Shown piece by piece: positions 20,083 to 30,300 of a DNA stretch of 64,000 bases (its first letter is position 1; every line of letters starts with the position of its first letter). Where the stretch lies: contig KB308278.1 in assembly GCA_000328365.1 (NCBI GenBank), positions 42,104-106,103 on the forward strand, read 5' to 3'. Both the position numbers and the translations under genes were made by a program. The stretch comes from Capitella teleta. Lineage: Eukaryota; Annelida; Polychaeta; Capitellidae. The notes beneath the pieces are model-generated. The model was not told where the DNA came from. It saw only the letters and a list, made by a program, of their open reading frames with translations, and made no database searches.

Positions 20083-22368
20083 TTGTGTGATTAGGATAAA
20101 TTTATTATCTAACCATATAGTTATCATACTAACCAATTAGCGCCATAACTATCACTATAACAAATGCCAACATTAAGTACTTTTTCATTCAAGGGATCCC
20201 TGTCTGCCAAATTGGGTTCAGCAATATTCAATCGCTAGGCTCTTCTGAGGAATTTACAATATATTCCTGTTGTGAATTCAATATGAAATGACAAAGGAAT
20301 AAATTCTATTTCATTTATCGCAAGGTAACATATTAATATTATATGTAAATATAAATATAATTATTTAATGCAGGTTACAGGCCTAGAGTATCCACGATGA
20401 AGTCCCATTATAAGGCACAAGCTGAGTTTTTGTAATAAGAGAAAGGCCTCCTACTTTGCCTATCACATCATTAGATGCACACGCATCAAAAATTGTTTTG
20501 ATTCTGGCTTCAACAACAATTTATGTTCATCTGCCATCTTTCTATCATGGTGAATCTCAATACTGAATATCGAGGAAACTTTGAAGAAAGAGATTGAAAA
20601 AAAAAAATTACTTCACCTATTGGCAAATGAATCACATTCATGTTCCCGCCAGACAATGCATGTCATTTGAATGAAAATTTACATCAACGATCAATATCAA
20701 CTGAATGCAAATATCAAAGTACTTGTGAACAATGTTAGTGAAGGGGCTACATCTACAGATCTGAGGTAATGCATATCAGACATCATGTTATTTGACATAC
20801 AACCAGTAAATGGAAGAAAGTACAGAAATGTAAATGGGGGTACCATGCATATACAATGTACACAGCAGTATTTTTAGGCGATTTAGGCTCAATTTTCATC
20901 TTTTAGTTTATTTTTTCACTAAATTTCGGCCTTGGACTTTTGGATCCGAGTATACCCAACTTACAGGCATACCATTGCCATCACTACATAAAAGTTATAT
21001 CCCACACTGTATATAATATACAGAGTATGAGATTTTTCGGTAAATGTAACCAAGGGTAACAACACTGATGATACAGTAAAACTTAAAGAATAGATAAATA
21101 AATAAATGAATAGATAAATAAAGAATAAATATAAATAAAGATATAAAAAATAAAATGAAAAGAGAAACACATAAAATGAATGAATAAATGACTAGATCAG
21201 ATACTCGTTGCTCTACTCAGTCATAGTGCAAGAGAACGCCACCTGGTAGCCCTCCACGCAAAATGACCGATGTAGGAGCAAGTTGTAAAGTAACATAACA
21301 ATACATCACACCACAGTCTACAATATTACATCAATAGACCAACCAAAAGCATCAGCACTAGCTTGCTACTGACTAGATAACTCATATAAAAAACCAAATG
21401 TAACAAATTATGGTAATAGAACAGACACTTTCACTCTGTCGCAAACGTCAGACCAGGGCCTTGCCCTCTATCTTTCTCAAGTGTTTGGCTACGGTACCAG
21501 GGTACCAGTACAGAGTGCTGTTAGTACATTGTACAGAACAGATAATGCACTAATACAGACAAACAAGACTCAAGAGTACTCTCACTTTGTTCAGGTATAC
21601 CCAGTCACCCACAGTACACTGAAATTGAGTACACTGTACAGACTAGACTAGAGTACTCACTAAATGACTAGTACTCAAGAGTACTGTGACTGTGAGTGTG
21701 ACATGTCAGTGCCATGAAGGTAAAATCATTAAAAATGTCAATGTTGAATGAAAAACGCATAAGACGCTCACCAGAAGGCGTCAGAAGGGAGCTTTGAACT
21801 GCATAATCCAAACGGTTTTAATGAAACAGCTGATCTAGCGCAAGATTTGGAATAACCAACGGTTTCATCCAAGAAACCTGCCTGTCAAAAGAGGCTAAAC
21901 AAGAAACCACAGGAAGTAGTAGTCTGCGCGATTTGACGACTGCGCATCGAAATGACGTCACGAATCATAATGATATCACAAAATCATAACGTCTCAGGAT
22001 ACACTACTTTGGCGGGCAATCATAACGCATAATATGGCAAATTAAGAATTTCCTAAAAATTCCTCCGAAACTGCCCTCTTAAACCAATAACTATTAACTT
22101 GCCTGTAACACCCTGTAACACTAGTAAACCTAAAGTCTGATTTCATAAAAATATGTATAGAAGCTACATTAATACTAATGGAGTAATGCCCGATCAGGCG
22201 ACTGAGCCAGCTGTTTTTCCGGCTGATGAGCAGAATTCCGGCGGCGTTTCAAATTATTTTTCGACAGGCTTGTCGGCTCTTCCCGGCTGGCTTCGGGGTC
22301 TATTAGTGCATCCATCAACCATTCCATCAAATGTGCGTGTACTAAGCGATAAAAAGCTTCTGGGAAAT
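17476..22368. other. AT-rich intergenic region, 4.9 kb
   Basis: The first few hundred bases are GC-richer (GCCGCCGCC near 17705) and probably hold the HEATR5 promoter. The rest has no recognisable gene: a 26-nt A run at 20057-20082, an AATAAATA-rich simple repeat at about 21088-21180, a stretch dense in GTAC and GAGTACT words at 21490-21715, a CRE at 21953-21960 and two ATCATAACG words at about 21982-22032. Confidence 0.6.
20057..20082. repeat. A26 homopolymer
   Basis: Uninterrupted run of 26 A. It could be the tail of an old retroposed copy, but nothing recognisable lies upstream. Confidence 0.9.
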
Positions 22369-22562
22369 GTCTACGGCCATACCCATTGTCTAACGAGCAG
22401 ACGACGCCACAGTTCGGTCGGAGCGGCCAACTGAGTGTTACAAAATGCGGCCATACCACGTTGAGAACACCGGTTCTCGTCTGATCACCGAAGTTAAGCG
22501 ACGTTGGGTTCGGTTAGTACTTGGATGGGTGACCGCCTGGGAATACCGGGTGCTGTAGACTT
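22369..22562 (+). rRNA. 5S rRNA gene, interrupted after nt 15
   Basis: The first 15 nt of a metazoan 5S gene (GTCTACGGCCATACC, 22369-22383) are followed by a 64-bp foreign segment and a 10-bp repeat of the target (22448-22457). The rest then runs on unbroken: GAAGTTAAGC, GGTTAGTACTTGGATGGG, TGACCGCCTGGGAATACC, GGTGCTGTAGACTT. Removing the insert and one target copy leaves exactly 120 nt, the normal 5S length. The 5' end (GTCTACGGC) and 3' end (GCTGTAGAC) would pair as helix I in that form. The internal promoter (A box, intermediate element, C box) lies wholly downstream of the insertion and looks intact, and a T6 terminator follows. Pol III would be expected to start inside the insert, giving an RNA with a changed 5' end, so this copy is probably a pseudogene. 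Confidence 0.93.
22384..22447 (+). mobile_element. 64-bp micro-element inside the 5S gene
   Basis: It begins CATTGTCTAACGAG and ends GTGTTACAAAATG; the ends are imperfect inverted repeats (CATTNTNTAAC). CGGCCATACC occurs on both sides (22374-22383 and 22448-22457), a perfect 10-bp target duplication made of 5S sequence. It matches the element at 1761-1830 in the opposite orientation at 60 of 64 bases. A 9-10 bp duplication with inverted ends suggests a Mutator-like non-autonomous element. It has no coding capacity. Confidence 0.85.
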
Positions 22563-22564
22563 CC

Positions 22565-22570
22565 TTTTTT
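22565..22570 (+). terminator. Pol III T-run terminator of the 5S gene
   Basis: TTTTTT begins 3 nt after the mature 5S 3' end, as expected for RNA polymerase III. Confidence 0.8.
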
Positions 22571-24389
22571 ATTTCTCTCGGTCGTTCTGCTTTTTTGTTC
22601 TTCTTAATTCTTCTCATTTTCATTGAACGTGTTCATGTGTTCAACCAATCATCAATGTTATCCCATAATTAGCCAATTTCTGTTCAACCATGTAATGCCA
22701 AGGATGTTAATATGACTGGATTGCTCAAAGCGGTTTTGGTGCGCATATACCCCCGGCCAACATGCCTCGTTCTGAATTCAAATGACGTCACACCAACTGG
22801 TTCCGCGTCGTAGCAACGAGAGTGTGAAACGGACCCATTATCGCTCTCTTGGCTGTGTGAAAGTGGTGAAAAAGGTTGTCGTTCGGGATTGTGGCAACTG
22901 ATGAAGTGCAGTTACGAATCATAATTTTCACAGGTGTATAGGTCATTCAAACGCAGGTCTCGTTGCATGTATTATCCAGCTGAACTTCCTCTCACGACGC
23001 GTCAGTGACTCAGTCACAGTGTGAGTGTGACCAGGTCACAGGTGACAGACTTGAGACTTGACAGTCACGCAGCCATATATCATATGATATAGTCATCATT
23101 ATGATAGTGACTGAGTGAGTATATAGGCTTTACTGAGTAGACAGCAGTTAGTGCAGTATGAATGTCACTGTCAAATTGTCAGTTACTCTCAGTAAGTGAC
23201 ACTGCATGACAGTCACTGACTTGGTGAGTCAGTCATGACCTGTTGATCATACTGTATACGTTGCATGACTGAATTACTAGATTTCTGTATATTTCATGAC
23301 CTAGTCACCGTGAATAGTCTTGTGGATGACTGCCTATACTCATAATACTGTGAGTCCTATGAGTAGGCCTTATTGAATAATATTATATGGTCTACGTACA
23401 TAAATAACACGTTCAGCGCTTACTCACGAAACTGTTACTAGTTCGATATCACAGATAATCACAGATAGCGACTCGATCAGCCACATATTTGAACTTAATT
23501 TGTTGTTTCCTCGTTCATATTCCATATTAATTAAGGAATTTGTGGTGAAGTCCAATGATCTAAATAAATTGGGCGAGACTAAGGACATCTCGCTGTATTA
23601 TGACAGCTACATGAGCATATACTTTATTACACTTTAACTTTTATTAAGAAGTGCCAATAAGTTCCAAATACACGTATAATTAAAGTGTCTTATTTCAATC
23701 TTATAGACTCGTTCATTTGGAACTCAACCTGAAAAATTGCCTGAGGAGCCTATTGCATTCATATTGAATAGCAAGAAAAGAGTTGCAAGAAGAAGAATCG
23801 TAAGTTAGTGAACTAGAAAGATTGAAATGTAGAGTGAAGGTATACCGGTATGTCAAACACTCAACATTGTCTTACGTTCGTAATTTCTCAATTACAAGCT
23901 GAAGTTTATTTTACTTTGAAATTGAATTATTTTCGGCTGCATCAGTTTATTTATGGGAGATGGTTTGTCTTTGGCTCACTATAATTTCTTATTTTCACTT
24001 TGACATCACTTTATATTCGGGATTTCCTTGTCACTAGCCTTCAGAGTTTTGTGTTTTGCAGATCCTGTTGATATTATCAGGCTGTTCCTCACAACATTGT
24101 GTAGGTAAATGTGATCAATATCTGCTGGCTGATTTTAAATGAAGCAATAATTAAATTAAGGGCTTCACATTTACAACAACAAAAAAAACCTCGAGAGGGT
24201 GAGACTATACATACACCCTGTCCCTGTGTATGAAATGTCTTTAATCATTATCATTTATTAATTCAAGAAATTGAAATGGTGAATGCATTTTTGATTAATG
24301 AAGATTCTCTCACGGCTGTCTTTTCTCAGATCAACATGTGTCAACAGATGGCTCAGCCAACTTTATTCCATTAACCTTCATTATCCCAG
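22571..24389. other. Intergenic, ACTG-rich low-complexity stretch
   Basis: A CRE (TGACGTCA) is at 22783-22790. From about 22980 to 23360 the sequence is crowded with variants of CAGTCACTGA and GTGAGTCAGT, like a scrambled simple repeat. Two short open segments with good splice ends lie at 23707-23799 and 24062-24104; I do not recognise them. No complete gene seen. Confidence 0.5.
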
Positions 24390-24542
24390 CAAACTCTGCA
24401 ACACTCAATGAGAAATTACATAGGGGATCAGCAAATGTACAACAAGTGCAGCCTCATGTTTGATGCAAAGTCGATTCTGGAGCATCTCAATTGGGACACA
24501 AATCGAATGGAAATGCATGGATTAGTGGATTACGACAAATAA
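24390..24542 (+). pseudogene. Fragment of P-element/THAP9-type transposase
   Basis: A 50-residue open segment after an acceptor-like CCCAG, ending in TAA. It contains CSLMFDAKSILEHLNWD, then MHGLVDYDK. This is the pattern at the start of the P-element (THAP9-like) transposase RNase H fold: Cys-x-Leu-hydrophobic-x-Asp, a short helix, a Trp-Asp pair, then a Gly-x-Val-Asp turn; the first Asp would be the first catalytic acid. No THAP domain, GTP-binding insertion or C-terminal half could be found nearby, so it is a remnant of a DNA transposon. Confidence 0.5.
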
Positions 24543-25846
24543 ATTGTTTTTAAGTAGGTGTTTTATTCTGTTAATTTTATATCATTAATTAGTATTTTTA
24601 ACCAGGCCCATTGTGCTGGCTTTCATCTGTTACTGACATTGTATTACTGTTATCAATCATGTTCTTTTGATTGCATATTTTATAGTGCTAGCATTATTTT
24701 TTATATACTTTATTTCTTGTTCATTGATTGAGTTCATGATCATATATTGAATCATATAATTATTATATAATTTTGAGCTTTGTGAAAATACCCAATAAGT
24801 GGACTTTTATGAGTTAAATGCAAATACAAATAACTATTAAACGCTTCCTTATCGTTTTTTTTTTTGTGATTATATTCCGCAAGGAACCACACACACAAAA
24901 AAAAAATATTATTCTCTGGTTAAACCGATAAAAACATGGATTTTATTACAACTTTGACCGTTTCGTACGTTATGATCGCTGAATGCGTTATGCCGATGTG
25001 TGCGTTATGATCACCAAGTGCGTTATACTTGCAACATCTACTGCCGATTTTCGTGTTTCGTGCTCGTTTGCAAAGCCCCCAAGAGTGTAACGCGCAATGG
25101 CGGAATGCACCGTGCCTACAAGCAATCTAGGTAGTAGTGGAGATCATTGTGTAATGCTCTATGATTCCTCTCCATTGATCGATTCATTTCGACGTTATGA
25201 TTTTGAGATTTAAGTTTCAGTTTTGTTTAGTTTGGTATGTATACTATATAATGTTGTGAATTTCGATTTATGTGGTCATAAATTCCTTATTTCAGGGTTT
25301 AAAGCAGTGTCGACAGCACTAAGTTCGACATAGTGTCACTGTACACTGTAATTTGCCGATTCAAGAAGTTTTACGCATTAGTAATACATGTATTCAGTAT
25401 TGCTCAAGGCTGACCCCTGATCAAACGTCTCAGTTTCATCATATATCATTATTATATCAAAGTTGGCTGCAAAAGAGATGTCACCAGGACTGTTCTCATT
25501 TATATGAGTATAAAGGTCTGCCTAAAACCCTAAAATGACTTGTTTGCCCTAAAATGACTTGTTTAGCCAGGTCTACACTCATTGACATTTGAATTATTGC
25601 TATTGTCTTGATTGTTAATTGTTATTATTACTATTCATCATATGCATTTGGTGAATTATTTATTCAAGTAATAATCTGTTAATCCTGGCTAATTTTAATT
25701 CAAAGAACACTGTATAGTCAAGGCCTACAGACACCATCTCTCTGTGTTCAGCTTGTGGAATCAAGTCTGTGATTGTACTAAGGGGTAGTCTCTTTTATTA
25801 ATTGATTGTTTTATCTTTTATTTAGAGAGTGTTTGAAATATTAAGA
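24543..25846. other. Intergenic region before the MPPED gene
   Basis: AT-rich. It contains four TGCGTTATG-like words within 24966-25028, and probably the 5' UTR intron of the MPPED-type gene, whose acceptor (ATTTAG) ends just before 25826. Nothing else recognised. Confidence 0.5.
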
Positions 25847-26950
25847 ATGGCATCAGTTGAAATAGAAGTGCATCCGCTCACTCAGAACCCCACAGAAGCA
25901 TGGCAAAAAATCAGCGTAAAACAACCCAAAGGTCATGACCCTCAAGTCCTTCCCTTGGACGAACCGATTTACGAGAACAAAGTTCGCTTCGTGTGCATGT
26001 CTGACACACACAGCCAAACAGCTAAGTTGCCTACCAACTTCATCCCGGATGGCGATGTATTCCTACACGCTGGAGATTTCACAAAAGTCGGCCGTCCTGG
26101 AGAAGTTGTAGACTTCAATGCATTTCTGAGTGAGTATTATTTGCTGCATTCGTTATTGATACTAATTAGCAACAGAGACACTCCCCCATAAACACAAGAT
26201 AGTGATTGCTGGGAATCATGACTTGACTTTCGATCCAACTTTCTTGGATCCGGGTCAGAAACGAGAGGACTTAGAGAGGTGTTTCCGGGTCAAACCTAAT
26301 TCCGTTGATGAGTTTCTCAAGAAGAGAAATATAACTTCAATGAAGCAAGTTCTCAAAGATGGCGTTTATCTTGAAGACAGTGAAACTAGCGTTCATGGTG
26401 TCCGCATATATGGTTCTCCGTGGTACGTACGTGAGTGACTTTGATGTTTGAGCATTTACACAAATTCTTTCTCACAGGCAGCCAGAGTTTTGTGATTGGG
26501 GATTCAATCTGGATAGAGGCCAGCCGTGTCTAGATAAATGGAACAAGATCCCAGAAGGAATTGATGTCCTCATGACTCATGGGCCTCCTATTGGTAGGAA
26601 TTGAATTCAGAGAGGAATATCTGCTAATTTATTCAATCAAGGTTACGGCGATCTGTGTGTTTCGGACCAACGAGCTGGATGCGTTGAACTATTGACCTCT
26701 ATACAGAAGAGAATAAAGCCAAAATTTCACATCTTTGGTCACATTCATGAGGGTCAGTTTTTGAGATCGCAAAATTTCATGCATTTCTACTTAAAACTGG
26801 TTTGGACTTTTATTAGGCTATGGAGCATGGAGCGACGGAACCACCAGCTACATCAACGCTTCCACTTGCAACCTACGATATCTGCCCGTCAATCCTCCTA
26901 TAATTTTTGACGTTGATTTGCCAGAAGGTTACACCAAGTATGAATTATGA
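25847..26950 (+). CDS. MPPED2: MPPED1/MPPED2-type metallophosphoesterase
   Basis: Five exons: 25847-26129, 26176-26422, 26478-26593, 26642-26752, 26817-26950; 296 aa (human MPPED2 is 294). Class III metal-dependent phosphodiesterase, cytosolic. All metal-binding blocks are visible in order: SDTHS, HAGDF, AGNHDLTFD, MTHGPP and GHIHEGYG. The last block has His, as in MPPED1, where mammalian MPPED2 has Gly (GGIHE), so this enzyme should be catalytically competent. The C-terminus (NASTCNLRYLPVNPPIIFD) is typical of the family. ATG 25847 follows a splice acceptor by about 20 nt, so 5' UTR exons lie further upstream. AATAAA at 27048-27053. I cannot tell MPPED1 from MPPED2; the gene may be ancestral to both. 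Confidence 0.92.
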
Positions 26951-27382
26951 AATACAGATTTATAATTATATCTTCCAACTGAACAACAAACCAAACATTT
27001 GTCTGTGATATTCATATTTATAAGGATGCACTTTTTAATCCCAAATGAATAAAGACTATTAATGCCAGAATGTTAATTTGTGTGAGAAAAAAATATTTAA
27101 GATGACAATGATTTGTTGTTGAAGGTTTATTTCTTTAAAAGCCCCAAGACAAAGATGCCAAAATCTATTAGTGAAATATTAAAACATCGTAAAAATGAAC
27201 ACAAGCAGAAAACAACCACTGTAGGAGGAAACCAAATGTATTTATGCCAGACAGGAATGTTATTCAGACCTTAAATAAAATATAACTCATAAAGCACCGC
27301 ATCAGCTGTCGATAACCTTAATGCAAGAAAAGAAAATATCAATGGTAATTTTATCAATTTGTATATACGACAGAAATATTGG
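26951..27382. other. Convergent 3' regions of MPPED and MTR
   Basis: AATAAA at 27048-27053 on plus and TTTATT at 27126-27131 (minus-strand AATAAA) put the two cleavage sites close to each other. No other feature seen. Confidence 0.6.
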
Positions 27383-30300
27383 TTAATTTGCATCATAAGC
27401 CAGAATCGGTGACAGCCATTTCTCAACTACACTCAAATCCTCCTTCTTGCGATTAGCATATTCCTGAACTTGATCAAGCTGGATTTTACCGGTCGCGAAA
27501 TACGTCGCTTTCGGATGAGAAAGGTATATTCCGGAGACTGAGGCCGCTGGGGTCATAGCGAGGGATTCTGTGAGTCCAATTCCGACCTTCTCTGGTTTCA
27601 ACAGGCGCCACATGGTCTCCTTCTCAGTGTGGTCTGGTTGACTGGGGTATCCAGGGGCCGGACGAATACCCTTAGGAAATAAAAAATAAATAAATAGATT
27701 AATAAAAACACAGGTAATAACCAACCTGATATTTGACTCTAAGGAGGTCGCATGCGGCCATATTTTCTTCTGAATTGTAACCCCAGAATTCTTTCCTCAC
27801 CCGTTCATGCAATTCTTCCGCGAATGCCTATCACATGATATTACATAATCGTTATGTCATTCCTTGACCTTTCGCTCACCTCAGCAAGACGATCAGCGAG
27901 AGCTTTGACCATGATGATGTTGTAATCATCATGTTCCTTTTCAAACCTGGATCAAATATCAATAAATTAATTGATTAAAAGCTAAAATTATACATACTTT
28001 CTACAGAGGGCTTCAGCTCCCAGACAGCTAACAGCAAACATGCCGACATGATCTGAGAGTCCGCTTTCCTTGGGTGCCACAAAGTCAGAGAGGCAGTAGT
28101 AGGGTTCGCTTGAAGCAGAGTCCTTCTCCGCCTATGAGAACAATAATTTAAAACGAGAAATAAATAAATAAAAGCCCACACCTGTTGCCTTAAGCCAAAG
28201 AGGGTTTCAATGATGCTTCCGTTCTCATCCAGGAGTTCTATGTCATCACCAGAGGCGTGCGCTCGGTAGAAACCGACAACCCCACGACATTGCAAAGAGT
28301 TGTCGTTTATGATGTTCTTGAGGAGCGCTTGAGCATCATCAAACACTCGTTTAGCTTCTTTTCCTGTAAAGTAAGTCAAGGAATTAGGTCAAATTATCAA
28401 ACTGGGTCAACTGGTGATCCTACCAACTGTTTTATCGTTGAATATCTTCGGGAATCCACGATTTGGATATTTTCCTCTCAATTGCCAAACATCGAAAAAC
28501 GGTTTCCAGTCGATGTAATTCACCAGCGTCTTCAGATCATAGTCCTCGAAATATGTCGTTCCGAGAGTATTTGGCGCCACTAATAGAAATGGAAAGCGTA
28601 AAAAGTTCAGCTGAATGAATAATAATCATTTCTCACCCGGGGGAGGATCCAACTTCCAATTTATCTGCAGGGAACGTTTTCGTGCATTCTCGATCGTGAG
28701 ATATTTTCTGTCCTGAAAAAAAAATTACAAGAAATGTCTTGACATAAATTTAAGATTTAACTTTTTACCCTCAATGAGTCATAATGATCCTCTCGTAACT
28801 CCTCATATTCTTCCGCAATATCTTCAGCAAAATCATCTTTCTGTTTGTCATCCATGAGTGCGCCCACCTAAAAGATTTAAAAGAGAAATAACCAGATCGC
28901 ACGCAAAAAATTATGACTTAGATTATTCTTAAAATTTGATAAAAATTTCACTCACAACAACGACACTCTTGGAGGCATCTAGAACATGCACCACAGGATT
29001 TTTGTACCGTGGGGAAATTTTAACAGCGGTGTGCATCCTATAAAATATGCAAACTTACAAAACGATTACTTCACACTGCCTTGACCTACTTAGAGGTCGT
29101 AGCCCCTCCGATGAGCAGTGGTGTTTTCATTCCGATCCGTTGCATCTCCTTCGCGACATGAATCATTTCGTCCAGAGAAGGTGTGATCAATCCTGATAAC
29201 CCAATTATATCTGATGATCAAAAAAGAATTATAATAAAATAAATTAATAAACAGATTAACCAACCAGCTTTCTCTTTAATTGCTGTTTGTAGAATTTTAT
29301 CACAAGGTGTCATAACACCGAGGTCGATGACTCTGGTTACAGAAAGAAAAAAAACATGGATTTAATGATATAATGTCGACCAATATTCTCACCGGTAATT
29401 ATTACAGCCCAGTACCACTCCAACAATATTCTTTCCAATATCATGCACATCGCCTTTAACTGTAGCCATGACAACCGTTCCACAATAAGCATCAGCCTGG
29501 AAGAAATGATTCAGATGAGTCACTGATTAATTACATGACCAGGTATCCTATAATTACAAGAATTTTTTTCTTTCTTCATTATAATTCACTTATTTGAAAT
29601 AATTAATTACAAATCAAAAAAATTCTATGGGCATAGTGCTGAATTATTCAAGTTTACTGTTTTCTCTTACGACACAATATACTTCATAAATCTCTCATTT
29701 CTCAATAAATTGAGCTTATATCGATCTCAATAAGATTTCGCACTCCTTGTGAACAGTTCATCTTCAAAACAGAGTAAAAAAAAATTGATTTTGAGAAATA
29801 CAGACGTCGTCTTTGAGGTCCCCTTGGCTCGCTTGTCGTTCTTCCTCCATGAATGGAATCAAGAATCCGACCGCTTTCTTCATCACTCGCGCTGATTTGA
29901 TGACTTGCGGCAAAAACATTTTCCCCGCTCCAAAAAGATCACCCACGACACTCATTCCCTACGGAAAATAATTCAGTTATTTAGATCAAGTGAAATAAAA
30001 ATCGTATTCACCGCCATTAATGGTCCCTCAATCACGTTCAATGGCCGCGGGTAGAGGGCTTTGTTCTTCATGGCTTCTTCTGTATCTCCAACTACAAACT
30101 TGTCAATTCCCTAAATGAAAAAAAACAAATAAAATCAAAGCAAATATCATATTTAATTATTTTACCTTGACGAGCGAATACTTCAATCTCTCTTCCACAT
30201 TCCCTTCTCTCCAGATATCCGTGTCAACCACCTTCTTTCCCTCCTGACCCATTTCCTGCGCGTACAGCAGAAGTTTTTCCGTTCCTTCAGGATCCTTATT

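Noticed and set aside
25144-25156. CATTGTGTAAT resembles the end of the 70-bp micro-element
   Set aside because: Only the first 10 bases match, with no partner end and no flanking duplication.
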